This document shows positions 42,711-52,162 of a stretch of DNA of 64,000 bases, in pieces (the stretch's first letter is position 1; each line of letters starts with the position of its first letter). The stretch is from Phytobacter palmae. Its GTDB lineage: Bacteria > Pseudomonadota > Gammaproteobacteria > Enterobacterales > Enterobacteriaceae. The translations under genes and the position numbers were made by a program. The notes under the pieces are model-generated. The model saw only the letters and a list, made by a program, of their open reading frames with translations. It was not told the DNA's origin and made no database searches. The DNA lies in contig FONB01000009.1 of the NCBI GenBank assembly GCA_900112785.1, forward strand, positions 1-64,000, read 5' to 3'.

Positions 42711-43964
42711 ATGTTAAAACGTGAAATGAACATTGCCGATTATGATGCCGAACTGTGGCAGGCTATGGAGCAGGAAAAAGTACGTCAGGAAGAACACATT
42801 GAACTGATCGCCTCCGAGAACTACACCAGCCCGCGTGTAATGCAGGCACAGGGCTCTCAGCTGACCAACAAATATGCCGAAGGTTACCCGGGTAAACGCT
42901 ACTATGGCGGTTGCGAGTATGTCGATATCGTTGAACAACTGGCGATCGACCGCGCAAAAGAGCTGTTCGGCGCTGACTATGCGAACGTGCAGCCGCACTC
43001 CGGCTCTCAGGCTAACTTCGCAGTCTATACCGCGCTGCTGCAACCGGGCGATACCGTTCTGGGTATGAACCTGGCGCAGGGCGGCCACCTGACTCATGGC
43101 TCCCCGGTTAACTTCTCCGGCAAACTGTACAACATCATCCCTTACGGTATTGATGAGTCCGGTAAAATTGACTACGAAGACATGGCTAAGCAGGCCAAAG
43201 AGCACAAGCCGAAAATGATCATCGGTGGTTTCTCGGCTTATTCCGGTATCGTTGACTGGGCAAAAATGCGTGAAATCGCTGACAGCATCGGCGCTTATCT
43301 GTTCGTCGATATGGCACACGTTGCGGGTCTGATTGCCGCAGGCGTTTACCCGAACCCGGTTCCGCACGCTCACGTCGTTACCACTACCACCCACAAAACC
43401 CTGGCGGGTCCACGTGGTGGCCTGATCCTGGCGAAAGGCGGTGACGAAGAACTGTACAAAAAACTGAACTCCGCTGTCTTCCCAAGCGCCCAGGGCGGCC
43501 CACTGATGCACGTTATCGCAGCAAAAGCGGTGGCACTGAAAGAAGCGATGGAGCCAGAGTTCAAAGTTTACCAGCAGCAGGTTGCTAAAAACGCGAAAGC
43601 GATGGTGGAAGTGTTCCTGAACCGCGGCTACAAAGTGGTGTCTGGCGGTACTGAAAACCACCTGTTCCTGCTGGATCTGGTTGATAAAAACCTGACCGGT
43701 AAAGAAGCGGATGCGGCACTGGGCCGTGCTAACATCACCGTGAACAAAAACAGCGTGCCTAACGATCCTAAGAGCCCGTTTGTGACCTCCGGTATCCGTA
43801 TCGGTTCTCCGGCGATTACCCGTCGCGGCTTTAAAGAAGCGGAAGCGAAAGAACTGGCTGGCTGGATGTGTGACGTTCTGGACAATATCAATGACGAAGC
43901 GGTTATCGAGCGCGTCAAAGGTAAAGTTCTGGATATCTGCGCACGCTTCCCGGTTTACGCATAA
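42711..43964 (+). CDS. glyA: serine hydroxymethyltransferase
   Basis: PLP enzyme that interconverts serine and glycine and supplies one-carbon units. The ATG at 42711 ([17 protein letters not shown]) follows AGGAGA and gives 417 aa, as in K-12; an upstream in-frame start adds eight unconserved residues. The PLP lysine (Lys229) is in [14 protein letters not shown], and [12 protein letters not shown] and [10 protein letters not shown] form the cofactor pocket. A strong terminator follows. Confidence 0.97.
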   Translation: MLKREMNIADYDAELWQAMEQEKVRQEEHIELIASENYTSPRVMQAQGSQLTNKYAEGYPGKRYYGGCEYVDIVEQLAIDRAKELFGADYANVQPHSGSQANFAVYTALLQPGDTVLGMNLAQGGHLTHGSPVNFSGKLYNIIPYGIDESGKIDYEDMAKQAKEHKPKMIIGGFSAYSGIVDWAKMREIADSIGAYLFVDMAHVAGLIAAGVYPNPVPHAHVVTTTTHKTLAGPRGGLILAKGGDEELYKKLNSAVFPSAQGGPLMHVIAAKAVALKEAMEPEFKVYQQQVAKNAKAMVEVFLNRGYKVVSGGTENHLFLLDLVDKNLTGKEADAALGRANITVNKNSVPNDPKSPFVTSGIRIGSPAITRRGFKEAEAKELAGWMCDVLDNINDEAVIERVKGKVLDICARFPVYA

Positions 43965-43979
43965 CTCCTGCACATATCT

Positions 43980-44010
43980 AAAAATGCCCGCGCTTCGCGG
44001 GCATTTTTTT
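43980..44010. terminator. bidirectional terminator between glyA and rcnA
   Basis: AAATGCCCGCG-CTT-CGCGGGCATTT is flanked by A residues on the left and T residues on the right, and it lies between the convergent ends of glyA and rcnA. Confidence 0.92.
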
Positions 44011-44013
44011 GTC

Positions 44014-44910
44014 TTATTGCAGGGTGTAATAACCGTGAACGCCCATATAAATCCCCACCAGTGCAATCAATATGCTGGAGAAATAGGGGGCGCGCCGGGC
44101 AAGGGTATTGAATCCTGACCAGCGTTTCACTGCCTGCTGTACGCTCACTGCCGCTCCCACGCCCACCGCAACCAGGGTTAATGCCAGACCGATGCTAAAG
44201 CACACCACCATCGTAGCGCCCAGCGTGAATGCCTTAAGCTGAATACAGATCAGCAGTACGGTAATCGCCGCCGGGCAGGGGATTAGCCCCCCCGTCAGGC
44301 CAAACAGCAGAATTTGCCCGTTAGTCACCTTATTGCCGTTAAAGCGGCGCTCAATATCCCGTGCATGGGCCAGTTCGTGCGCGTCACGATACTCCTCTTG
44401 TTTCTCCACTTTCCGCACAGAGAGGATGACCGGCTGGCGCAGACTCAGGCTCGCGGCCTGGGCTGGCTGGAAAATCAGCCCCTGTGCATGAGGGCGGGCT
44501 TGATCGTGATGGTGGTCGTGATGGTGGTCATGGCCGTGATCATGGTGATGGTGATTCGCATGCCACTGTCGTTCGCCTTGCCAGGTTCGCCAGAACATCC
44601 ATGCGGCTGTCCCCAGAATGATCGCCGCTGAGATCATCTGCATCCAGGGCTCTACGGCCCCGGCGGTGAACCGACGGCTGATAAACATTCCGCCCATCGC
44701 GATAAGCCAGACCACTGCCGTATGAGACAACGTGGCCGCAAGACCGAGCATAACGGCCTGTTTTACGGTGCCTTTGATCGCAATGATAAAGGCCGCCATC
44801 ATCGTTTTTGAATGTCCCGGCTCAAGGCCATGTAGTGCGCCGAGCAGAATGGCGCTCGGAATGAAAAACCAGCCATTTCCCTGCTGAAAGAGGGTTGCAA
44901 AATCGGTCAT
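44014..44910 (-). CDS. rcnA: nickel/cobalt efflux protein RcnA
   Basis: Inner-membrane exporter of Ni(II) and Co(II), 298 aa against 274 in K-12. The N-terminal part LGALHGLEPGHSKTMMAAF and the second-half GLTGGLIPCPAAITVLL are the NiCoT-like signature motifs. A long cytoplasmic loop is full of histidine (ANHHHHDHGHDHHHDHHHD, about residues 118-136) and then carries an extra segment absent from K-12. The gene is divergent from rcnR with three RcnR operators between. In K-12 the pair is elsewhere, so the location next to glyA is different. Confidence 0.94.
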   Translation of the reverse strand: MTDFATLFQQGNGWFFIPSAILLGALHGLEPGHSKTMMAAFIIAIKGTVKQAVMLGLAATLSHTAVVWLIAMGGMFISRRFTAGAVEPWMQMISAAIILGTAAWMFWRTWQGERQWHANHHHHDHGHDHHHDHHHDQARPHAQGLIFQPAQAASLSLRQPVILSVRKVEKQEEYRDAHELAHARDIERRFNGNKVTNGQILLFGLTGGLIPCPAAITVLLICIQLKAFTLGATMVVCFSIGLALTLVAVGVGAAVSVQQAVKRWSGFNTLARRAPYFSSILIALVGIYMGVHGYYTLQ

Positions 44911-44947
44911 GAGAATAATTCTCGCTCTTTGTTTTATTTGTTCAATC

Positions 44948-45003
44948 TACTCCCCCCCAGTAAAAAATACTACCCCCCAGTAGAATGAAACTCCCCCCCA
45001 GTT
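44948..45003. promoter_or_regulatory. three tandem RcnR operators
   Basis: Three copies of the RcnR-type site lie between rcnA and rcnR: TACT-C7-AGTA at 44948-44962, TACT-A-C6-AGTA at 44968-44982, and AACT-C7-AGTT at 44989-45003. Their centres are 20-21 bp apart, so all lie on one face of the helix. The known E. coli operator is TACT-G6-N-AGTA, here on the opposite strand. Apo-RcnR should repress both genes until nickel or cobalt binds. Confidence 0.9.
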
Positions 45004-45052
45004 GTTCTGTGATATGATTTTTTCACTCAGCAGAGGCAAAAGTGAGGTCAGT

Positions 45053-45325
45053 ATGTCGCATACCATTCGGGATAAAAAAAAGCTCAAAGCACGGGCGAGT
45101 AAGATTGAAGGACAAGTGGCGGCGCTGAAAAAGATGCTTGATGAACCGCATGAATGCGCACAAGTTTTGCAACAAATCGCTGCTATTCGCGGGGCGGTAA
45201 ACGGCCTGATGCGTGAGGTCATCAAAGGGCACTTGACCGATCATATTGTTCATGAAAATGATGAAGTCAAACGTGAAGCCGATCTTGAGGTGGTGCTGAG
45301 TGTACTGGATTCTTATATTCGCTAG
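45053..45325 (+). CDS. rcnR: Ni(II)/Co(II)-sensing repressor RcnR
   Basis: CsoR/RcnR-family metal sensor of 90 aa. The start at 45053 gives [10 protein letters not shown] as in K-12; the upstream in-frame ATG would add 17 unconserved residues. All metal ligands are present: His3, Cys35, His60 and His64. A poly-basic N-terminus ([10 protein letters not shown]) probably wraps DNA. It is divergent from rcnA and read toward hcaT. Confidence 0.96.
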   Translation: MSHTIRDKKKLKARASKIEGQVAALKKMLDEPHECAQVLQQIAAIRGAVNGLMREVIKGHLTDHIVHENDEVKREADLEVVLSVLDSYIR

Positions 45326-45424
45326 CGGCAGTCTGAATGACACTTCTCTCGTGTCTGTTATATAACTGTTACTTGCCAGTTTATTGATTTCCCTCCAGAC
45401 TATCGCCTCATTCAGGAGGGAATC

Positions 45425-46564
45425 ATGATTTTGCAGTCCACGCGCTGGCTGGCGCTCGCTTATTTCACCTATTTTTTTAGTTACGGTATCTTTTTGCCCT
45501 TCTGGAGTGTCTGGCTCAAAGGCACAGGTCTCACGCCGGAAACCATCGGGATCTTACTCGGCGCGGGTCTGGTAGCGCGTTTTCTCGGCAGCCTGCTTAT
45601 CGCCCCGCGTGTCAGTAATCCCTCTCTGCTTATTAAAGCGCTACGCATACTTGCTTTGATCACGCTGGTGTTTGCGCTCGCCTTTTGGGCCGGAACCAAT
45701 GTGGCCTGGCTGATGGTAGTGATTATCGGTTTTAACCTCTTTTTCTCGCCGCTGGTTCCCTTGACGGATGCGCTCGCCAATACCTGGCAGAAACAGTTTC
45801 CTATGGACTACGGGCGGGTACGCGTCTGGGGCTCTATCGCCTTCGTTATTGGCTCGGCGGCAACCGGAAAACTGGTTAGCGAGTTTGATTATCGTGCCGT
45901 ACTGGCGATGCTGACGCTGGGGGTTGCCTCAATGCTGTTAGGGATGCTACTACGCCCGTCGATTTTGCCTCAGGGAGACACTCGCCATCAGGATGTTACA
46001 GGCTGGAAGGCATGGCGCGATCTGGTAATAAAAAGCTGGCGTTTTCTGGTTTGCGTTTCGCTACTCCAGGGTGCGCATGCGGCCTATTATGGTTTCAGCG
46101 CGATCTACTGGCAGGAAGCGGGGTATTCCGCTTCAACGGTGGGCTATCTCTGGTCGCTTGGGGTGGTCGCCGAAGTTGTTGTCTTTACGCTCAGTAACCG
46201 GTTGTTCCGTCGCTTTAGCGCCCGCGATTTGCTTTTACTGTCTGCCGTTTGTGGGCTGGTGCGCTGGGGGCTGATGGGATGGACGACCGGCCTGCCGTGG
46301 CTTATTGTCGCACAAATCCTGCACTGCGGAACCTTCACCGTCTGCCATCTGGCCGGTATGCGCTACATCGCTGCCCGCAAAGAAAATGAGATAATCCGCC
46401 TGCAGGCTGTCTATTCCGCCGTCGCAATGGGCGGAAGTATTGCGGTGATGACCATGTTCTCCGGATTCTTATTCCAGCATCTGCATCAGGGGCTGTTCTG
46501 GGTCATGGCGCTACTGGCAGTGCCTGCACTGTTTTTACGCCCTAAGGTTGCCGCTCAGCCTTAA
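45425..46564 (+). CDS. hcaT: MFS transporter HcaT
   Basis: Member of the major facilitator superfamily (LacY-like proton symporter), 379 aa as in K-12, with about 12 hydrophobic segments starting ALAYFTYFFSYGIFLPFW. K-12 HcaT is proposed to import 3-phenylpropionate, but that is not well proven, and the hca catabolic genes found next to it in K-12 are not in this window. GGAGGG precedes the ATG. The stop overlaps that of the convergent csiE by 2 bases. Confidence 0.92.
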   Translation: MILQSTRWLALAYFTYFFSYGIFLPFWSVWLKGTGLTPETIGILLGAGLVARFLGSLLIAPRVSNPSLLIKALRILALITLVFALAFWAGTNVAWLMVVIIGFNLFFSPLVPLTDALANTWQKQFPMDYGRVRVWGSIAFVIGSAATGKLVSEFDYRAVLAMLTLGVASMLLGMLLRPSILPQGDTRHQDVTGWKAWRDLVIKSWRFLVCVSLLQGAHAAYYGFSAIYWQEAGYSASTVGYLWSLGVVAEVVVFTLSNRLFRRFSARDLLLLSAVCGLVRWGLMGWTTGLPWLIVAQILHCGTFTVCHLAGMRYIAARKENEIIRLQAVYSAVAMGGSIAVMTMFSGFLFQHLHQGLFWVMALLAVPALFLRPKVAAQP

Positions 46565-47838
46565 GCTTCAAGCATTTCACGGATATGCGCCTGCTGATGA
46601 CCGGTCAGCGGGCGATCTGCATGGATTAACGGCGGTGAAAAGAGGGGCAGCGGGGTAGTATACGGGGTTACTATCAGCGTGACGTCGCGCGGAGCCCCCT
46701 GTTTCTGAAAATCCTGCAGCGGCAAATATTTGATATTGAGCGGGAGCAGCGTGAGTTCACGCAGTTGCAATTCAATTTCCTGTTCGCGCTCTGGCTCATT
46801 GCCGGTAAGCAGTACAACCTGTTTTTCATGCAGATCGCTTTCCTGCATCAGCCATGCCCCGAAAATGACCGCCACCAGGCCCGCTTCCTCGTCGCTAAAA
46901 CGTAGCCCGTATTCTTTTTCCACCACCAATAACGCTTCGCGGGCGGTGCGTACCAGGCGTGGATAAAGACGGAAAATCTCCTCCTGCAGGCTGTCATCAA
47001 TACCAATACCGAAGAGATTGCGATCCAGCGCCTGGGCCAGGTGGACATAGAGCTGTGCCGCCAGCCCTCGTTCATCGCTGAAACGCAGCCCGGCAAGCGC
47101 GCGAAAGCGGGCAATCATATGGCCAATGGCATGTTGCAGGCGTTTATCCTGCTGTTGATTATCGTTCAGCGGATCCGGCGTGCGCAGCATCATAAACAGC
47201 AGGGAGAGAAAAGCATGTTCGTTGCCAGGCGGTAATGCGGTGACACGGCGGCGCCAGTGACGCACGATTTCATGCGCCGCTGCGTATTCTGCGCGCATTT
47301 GTGTCCATGCCTGCTGAACCGGGTTAAACTCCGGCGTAAAACCGTAGTGGCTTTGCAGCAGGCAGTACTGGAGATAAAGACGCAGAAATTGAATGTCCCG
47401 GCATTCAAATGAACGCTCCAGGCGCCGGGCGCAGAGGTTAATCAGCGCGCGCAGATTGGTATCGTCATACAGCGTGCGGGCAACGCCCTGTTGCTTGAGG
47501 GCGGCTTTGAGCGCAGGCGCATAATGCTGAGTAATAAAATGGGGACACAAGCGCAGCCCACGCCGTAGCCATTGCAACAGGCATAAACGTTGGTCGAGTG
47601 CTGTGCCTTCAATCCGGTAGCTGCCGTCCTGTCGGGACGTAATATTCAGCCGATGAAAACGTTGGATCTCATGGTCGGTATCGACAATATCCTGCCGGAT
47701 GACCTCTTCGTCCACGCCATTCATGGCACGTATGATTTCCGTGGTGACAGTGTGCCCTGGGAGTGCGAGCATCAAAAGCACCTGGCAGCGGCGCTGCGGA
47801 CTGGAGAGCACAGATGGCGGTGTCATTTCTATTGTCAT
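46561..47838 (-). CDS. csiE: stationary-phase inducible protein CsiE
   Basis: PRD-containing protein of 425 aa (426 in K-12), annotated as stationary-phase induced. It has a winged-helix-like N-terminus, a pair of PRD-like domains (RFRALAGLRFSDERGLAAQL and FSDEEAGLVAVIFGAWLM are typical) and a C-terminal EIIB-like fold (VVLLTGNEPEREQEIELQL). It has the look of a degenerate PTS-regulated activator; several usual PRD histidines seem missing, so phosphorylation is uncertain. An ATG 12 bases in (MTPPSVLSSPQRR) is another possible start. Confidence 0.9.
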   Translation of the reverse strand: MTIEMTPPSVLSSPQRRCQVLLMLALPGHTVTTEIIRAMNGVDEEVIRQDIVDTDHEIQRFHRLNITSRQDGSYRIEGTALDQRLCLLQWLRRGLRLCPHFITQHYAPALKAALKQQGVARTLYDDTNLRALINLCARRLERSFECRDIQFLRLYLQYCLLQSHYGFTPEFNPVQQAWTQMRAEYAAAHEIVRHWRRRVTALPPGNEHAFLSLLFMMLRTPDPLNDNQQQDKRLQHAIGHMIARFRALAGLRFSDERGLAAQLYVHLAQALDRNLFGIGIDDSLQEEIFRLYPRLVRTAREALLVVEKEYGLRFSDEEAGLVAVIFGAWLMQESDLHEKQVVLLTGNEPEREQEIELQLRELTLLPLNIKYLPLQDFQKQGAPRDVTLIVTPYTTPLPLFSPPLIHADRPLTGHQQAHIREMLEA

Positions 47839-47962
47839 CTGTCAGGCTCCAGTAAGGTTTTTTGATAAGAATAGCTAAAGGTATGTCTGGTGAAAGCGAA
47901 GCCGCAGCCCTTTCCTTCAGGATTGCCGGAGAGCATCACAGAATTTTTCTCGTGAGGAATAC

Positions 47963-48601
47963 ATGCAAGCAGTTAAACAATGCGCTTTTGGGCTCTTTCT
48001 CGCATTTTTATCATTCAGTGCGCTGGCACATCCACACAGTTTTATCCGTATAAAAATGCAGCTCGTGGTGGATAACGGGCAGTGGACCGGGATGAATATG
48101 CGCTGGACGATGGATGAAATTACTTCCGCAGACCTGCTCTACGACGCAGGCGATGCCAAACCGGGTGAGGAAATCTGGAAAAAGCTGGCGGCGGAGGTGA
48201 TGGCCAATGTGCTGGGGCAGCATTACTTCACCGAGGTCTGGCACAACGGGCAAAAAGTAAAATTTCAGAATCGACCGTTAAGCTATGGCCTTGCCAGGGA
48301 AGGGCATAAGGCGGTGCTTACATTTGTCCTGCCGCTGGCAGAACCGCAGCCGTTAAGCGGGCAGACGTATACTTTTTCTACCTATGATCCGACCTATTTT
48401 GTCGACATGAGCTATGCCAGTGAGAGTGATGCTACGTTACCGGATGCAGTGAAAAAGACATGCAAACTTACAGTTAAAACACCGAAGCCGGGGGAAGATG
48501 TGCTGAACTATGCACAATCGCTGGATAAAGCGGATGCTCCGGAGGAAGACATGCAGTTGGGTAAACAATTCGCGCAAACGGTGACAGTTCAATGCCTGTG
48601 A
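47963..48601 (+). CDS. DUF1007 periplasmic protein, ZevA-like
   Basis: Secreted protein of 212 aa with a signal peptide ending after SFSALA (mature end HPHSFIRI). It belongs to the DUF1007 family, which includes the periplasmic partner ZevA of the Haemophilus ZevAB zinc system. The HPH start of the mature protein is a likely metal ligand. It overlaps the next gene by 10 bases, so the two proteins act together. In K-12 yfhR, not this pair, lies between csiE and suhB. No Zur or RcnR-type site is visible upstream. Confidence 0.82.
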   Translation: MQAVKQCAFGLFLAFLSFSALAHPHSFIRIKMQLVVDNGQWTGMNMRWTMDEITSADLLYDAGDAKPGEEIWKKLAAEVMANVLGQHYFTEVWHNGQKVKFQNRPLSYGLAREGHKAVLTFVLPLAEPQPLSGQTYTFSTYDPTYFVDMSYASESDATLPDAVKKTCKLTVKTPKPGEDVLNYAQSLDKADAPEEDMQLGKQFAQTVTVQCL

Positions 48602-49572
48602 GAGTCATAACACGCCGACCGTTGCGGCGCTGGCGGCAGTGGTGGCCCCTTGCTCTCTTTATACTGCTCGCCCTGGGCGTCGCACTATGGCTCGGGCACG
48701 TCTGGCCGCAGGTGCTGCGTGAAAGTGTTAGCTGGCAGCGCGGGTTTAATCGGCAAATGAGCGCCCTGATTCAGGCCGTGGCAGAAAACCCGACGGCAGC
48801 GGGAGGCTCTCTGCTGCTGGTGAGTTTTATGTATGGTGTACTACATGCGCTGGGGCCGGGGCATGGCAAAGTAGTCATCACCACCTGGCTTGCAACGCAT
48901 CCTTCGCGTCTGAAATCCAGTATTGGGCTGACACTGGCTTCTTCCTTGCTGCAAGGACTGGTGGCGGTGACGCTGGTTTTTGTGGTCTTGAGCGTGCTGG
49001 CGCTACCGGCTCGCCAGTTACATTTAAGTAGCTTCTGGCTGGAAAAATGTAGCTACGCGCTGGTGGGAGTGCTGGGCATATTACTCTGCTGGCGTGCGAT
49101 CAATAAACTTCGTCGCCTGTTACACCAACCCACTTTTACCGCGTTTACGCCGCATCATGAGCATCATGAACACTGCGGCTGCGGGCATCAGCACCTGCCA
49201 ACGGCGGAGCAGCTACAGCAGGGCGACGACTGGCGCGCGCGTTTGATGATTATTCTCTCGATGGGTATGCGGCCCTGTTCCGGCGCCATTATGGTTCTTC
49301 TGTTCAGTAAGGTGATTGGCGTTTTCGGCTGGGGAGTTGCTTCGGCGATGGCGATGGCGGCCGGGACATCATTGACTATCTCGACGCTGGCGCTACTGGT
49401 GCACAGTTTTCGTCAACTGGCGGTGAAATTGAGTGCGAATAAGGCGCCTGCATTATGGAAACAGGTTGGCTGGACCACGCTCGCCCTGGCGGGTGGGGCC
49501 ATTCTTGTCACCGCATCGGTTGTAATGTGGCTTAGTGCGGAAATGATGGGAAGAGGGCTCCGCCCCTTTTGA
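48592..49572 (+). CDS. ZevB-like nickel/cobalt/zinc transporter of the NicO family
   Basis: Inner-membrane protein of 326 aa of the RcnA/NicO class. The first signature is YGVLHALGPGHGKVVITTWL, the second GMRPCSGAIMVLLFS. A cytoplasmic loop at about residues 184-199 is rich in histidine and cysteine (HHEHHEHCGCGHQH). An N-terminal arginine-rich stretch and membrane helix precede a periplasmic segment. With the DUF1007 protein it resembles ZevAB. The metal and direction are uncertain; it is the second NicO-type gene within 5 kb, after rcnA. Confidence 0.85.
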   Translation: MPVRVITRRPLRRWRQWWPLALFILLALGVALWLGHVWPQVLRESVSWQRGFNRQMSALIQAVAENPTAAGGSLLLVSFMYGVLHALGPGHGKVVITTWLATHPSRLKSSIGLTLASSLLQGLVAVTLVFVVLSVLALPARQLHLSSFWLEKCSYALVGVLGILLCWRAINKLRRLLHQPTFTAFTPHHEHHEHCGCGHQHLPTAEQLQQGDDWRARLMIILSMGMRPCSGAIMVLLFSKVIGVFGWGVASAMAMAAGTSLTISTLALLVHSFRQLAVKLSANKAPALWKQVGWTTLALAGGAILVTASVVMWLSAEMMGRGLRPF

Positions 49573-49590
49573 TTCGCCACAAGATGATAC

Positions 49591-49613
49591 CGCTTGCAGC
49601 CAGGCTGCAAGCG
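49591..49613. terminator. hairpin between the zevB-like gene and suhB
   Basis: CGCTTGCAGC/GCTGCAAGCG is a perfect 10-bp stem in the 52-bp convergent gap. It has no T tract on either side. Confidence 0.6.
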
Positions 49614-49624
49614 ATTAACAGATA

Positions 49625-50428
49625 TTAACGCTTGAGTGCTTCGCTCAGCTCTTCGCGCATGTTCGCCAGCATCGCTTTCACGACGCGTGGGTTACCTGCA
49701 ACGATGTTGCCGGTTGTCATGTAATTATGACCACCGGTGAAATCGCACACCAGGCCGCCTGCTTCACGAACCAGCAGTTCGCCTGCCGCAAAATCCCACG
49801 GTTTGAGGGCGATTTCGAAGAAACCGTCAACGCGGCCTGCAGCCACATAGGCCAGGTCCAGCGCGGCAGAACCGGTACGACGGAAATCCGCGCACTCAGT
49901 AAACAGTTTGCCCACGATGTTGATGTAGGTTGCGGCGTGTTGCTTGGCTTTGAACGGGAAGCCGGTCGCCAGAATAGTGCCGTCCAGATCGCGCGCAGTG
50001 CTGCCACGCAGACGGTAGCCGTTCAGCTGTGCGCCCTGACCACGGGTTGCCGTGAAGAGTTCATTACGCATTGGATCGTAAACGACCGCGACTTCGGTGC
50101 GGCCTTTAATGCGCACGGCGATAGAGACGGAGAAGTGTGGCAGACGTTTGATGAAGTTGGTGGTGCCATCCAGTGGATCGATAACCCATTGAACATCCTG
50201 ATCTGTGCCTTCATGCTCACCACTTTCTTCGGTGATAATGGTGTGTTGCGGGTAAGATTTGCGGATAGTGTCGATAATCACTGCTTCTGCAGCTTTATCT
50301 ACGTTGGTCACGAAATCGTTACTGCCTTTCTGGCTCGCTTCTACAGCGTCCGGGGTTTCATAGTTTTTGGCAATTACATTACCCGCCTTGCGCGCAGCAC
50401 GCACGGCGATGGTCAGCATCGGATGCAT
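49625..50428 (-). CDS. suhB: inositol-1-monophosphatase SuhB
   Basis: Magnesium-dependent phosphatase of 267 aa, the K-12 length, which also acts as a Nus factor on rRNA transcription. The metal-binding motifs are GSNDFVTNVDKAAE, ITEESGEHEG, WVIDPLDGTTNFIK and KPWDFAAGELLVREAGG. It is divergent from trmJ with 117 bp between the start codons. Confidence 0.96.
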   Translation of the reverse strand: MHPMLTIAVRAARKAGNVIAKNYETPDAVEASQKGSNDFVTNVDKAAEAVIIDTIRKSYPQHTIITEESGEHEGTDQDVQWVIDPLDGTTNFIKRLPHFSVSIAVRIKGRTEVAVVYDPMRNELFTATRGQGAQLNGYRLRGSTARDLDGTILATGFPFKAKQHAATYINIVGKLFTECADFRRTGSAALDLAYVAAGRVDGFFEIALKPWDFAAGELLVREAGGLVCDFTGGHNYMTTGNIVAGNPRVVKAMLANMREELSEALKR

Positions 50429-50545
50429 CGGTTTCTCTCACTGGATGTTAAAGAACGGAAAACGGCGCGTATGATAGCAGCGAATTCGGATTATGTCTTC
50501 GCTTTATGATAATATGAGCGAATATTCTTTAGCCGTTGAAAAAAT

Positions 50546-51280
50546 ATGCTGCAAAATATTCGAATTGTACTGGTTGAAACCTCTCACACCGGCAACATGG
50601 GCTCTGTCGCCCGCGCAATGAAAACGATGGGCTTGACCAACCTGTGGCTGGTAAACCCGCTGGTAAAACCTGACTCGCAGGCAATCGCACTTGCCGCAGG
50701 TGCCAGCGATGTGATTGGCAATGCGCAAATTGTCGATACCCTTGATGAAGCGCTGGCAGGCTGTAGCCTCGTCGTTGGTACCAGCGCCCGCTCACGTACG
50801 CTGCCGTGGCCGATGCTCGACCCGCGTGAGTGTGGCTTAAAAAGCGTTGCCGAGGCACAGCATGCACCGGTCGCGCTGGTATTTGGTCGCGAACGCGTCG
50901 GCCTGACTAATGATGAATTGCAGAAATGTCATTATCACGTCGCCATTGCGGCCAACCCGGAGTACAGCTCGCTGAACCTGGCGATGGCGGTTCAGGTGAT
51001 CGCTTACGAAGTCCGCATGGCGTGGCTGGCAAGCCAGGATAACGGCAACACGGAAGAACATGAAGAGACGCCGTATCCGCTGGTTGACGATCTGGAGCGT
51101 TTCTATGGCCATCTGGAAAAGACGCTGCTCTCCACCGGGTTTATCCGTGAAAGTCACCCGGGCCAGGTGATGAATAAGCTTCGTCGTCTCTTTACGCGTG
51201 CGCGTCCGGAAAGCCAGGAACTGAATATCCTGCGTGGAATTCTGGCCTCAATTGAGCAGAAAACGCAGGAAAAACAGTAG
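50546..51280 (+). CDS. trmJ: tRNA (cytidine/uridine-2'-O-)-methyltransferase TrmJ
   Basis: SPOUT-class enzyme that methylates the ribose at position 32 of tRNA. It is 244 aa (246 in K-12). The SPOUT knot is formed from [29 protein letters not shown] and [14 protein letters not shown]. It lies upstream of iscR on the same strand, but the 217-bp gap contains the IscR-controlled isc promoter. Confidence 0.95.
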   Translation: MLQNIRIVLVETSHTGNMGSVARAMKTMGLTNLWLVNPLVKPDSQAIALAAGASDVIGNAQIVDTLDEALAGCSLVVGTSARSRTLPWPMLDPRECGLKSVAEAQHAPVALVFGRERVGLTNDELQKCHYHVAIAANPEYSSLNLAMAVQVIAYEVRMAWLASQDNGNTEEHEETPYPLVDDLERFYGHLEKTLLSTGFIRESHPGQVMNKLRRLFTRARPESQELNILRGILASIEQKTQEKQ

Positions 51281-51363
51281 GATTACTGCATTTTCCCTTG
51301 CGGGTATCTCAACTGTGGAAGGGGGCGCACATTGCCCCTTAGCAAAACGGCACATAAAGCCAA

Positions 51364-51413
51364 ATACCTGACTAAAACAGTCAAGTAAATAGTTGACCAA
51401 TTTAGTCAGGAAT
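51364..51413 (+). promoter_or_regulatory. two IscR type 1 sites of the isc promoter
   Basis: ATACCTGACTAAAACAGTCA continuing to 51388 and ATAGTTGACCAATTTAGTCA continuing to 51413 are 25-bp matches to the IscR type 1 consensus and directly abut. Holo-IscR binds such sites to repress its own operon when Fe-S supply is good. An inverted pair GCCCCTGC (51423-51430) and GCAGGGGC (51468-51475) follows, spanning the likely start of transcription. Confidence 0.88.
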
Positions 51414-51497
51414 GTCAGACTTGCCCCTGCTATGCGACATTATTTTAAATTTTAATAAAAACCCCGGGCAGGGGCGAGTCTGAGGCTAAGTTAAGAC

Positions 51498-51989
51498 ATG
51501 AGACTGACATCTAAAGGGCGTTATGCCGTGACCGCAATGCTGGACGTTGCGCTCAACTCCGAAACGGGCCCGGTACCGTTGGCTGATATTTCCGAACGTC
51601 AGGGAATCTCCCTCTCTTATCTGGAACAACTGTTCTCTCGCTTGCGCAAAAATGGCCTCGTTGCCAGCGTGCGTGGCCCGGGCGGCGGTTATCTGCTGGG
51701 TAAAGATGCGAGCAGTATCGCTGTTGGTGAAGTGATCAGCGCCGTTGACGAATCGGTTGATGCAACCCGTTGCCAGGGTAAAAGCGGCTGCCAGGGCGGC
51801 GACAAATGCCTGACCCATGCGCTGTGGCGTGACCTGAGCGATCGTCTGACCGGTTTCCTGAACAACATCACCCTGGGTGAGTTGGTCAATAACCAGGAAA
51901 TCCTCGATGTGTCCGATCGTCAGCATACGCACGAATCCCATCGCACGACCCGCGGACAGGACGCTATCGACGTCAAGCTGCGCGCTTAA
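51498..51989 (+). CDS. iscR: Fe-S cluster regulator IscR
   Basis: Rrf2-family regulator of 163 aa (162 in K-12) that carries a [2Fe-2S] cluster. Ligands Cys92, Cys98, Cys104 and His107 are all present ([17 protein letters not shown]). The N-terminal winged helix includes [17 protein letters not shown] and the wing [10 protein letters not shown]. It opens the isc operon and represses it through the two sites upstream. Confidence 0.97.
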   Translation: MRLTSKGRYAVTAMLDVALNSETGPVPLADISERQGISLSYLEQLFSRLRKNGLVASVRGPGGGYLLGKDASSIAVGEVISAVDESVDATRCQGKSGCQGGDKCLTHALWRDLSDRLTGFLNNITLGELVNNQEILDVSDRQHTHESHRTTRGQDAIDVKLRA

Positions 51990-52010
51990 TACAAAAATAC
52001 GCAAGATCAA

Positions 52011-52092
52011 TCGGGTTGCCTCAAGGCGACCCGAAACCGAAAGATGAAGCGTTAAAAGAATTCAGAATCAGGCCGGGGTGATCGTCACCCCG
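52011..52092 (+). other. hairpins in the iscR-iscS spacer
   Basis: Two stems stand in the 173-bp gap: TCGGGTTGCC/GGCGACCCGA with a TCAA loop at 52011-52033, and the perfect CGGGGTGA/TCACCCCG with a TCG loop at 52074-52092. In E. coli a structure in this spacer protects the iscR message after RyhB-triggered loss of iscSUA. I could not identify a RyhB pairing site by eye. Confidence 0.65.
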
Positions 52093-52162
52093 TGTAAACG
52101 GTCGTACATCCAGCCGGTAGCCTGATTCATTGCATTGAGTGATGTACGGAGTTTATAGAGCA

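Noticed and set aside
42714..44066. Long minus-strand frame opposite glyA
   Set aside because: It covers the glyA terminator and the end of rcnA in an inconsistent way, and glyA is certain.
44948..45003. Evenly spaced C-rich repeats as a CRISPR-like or satellite array
   Set aside because: The three units are RcnR operators placed between rcnA and rcnR; there are no CRISPR-type spacers or cas genes.
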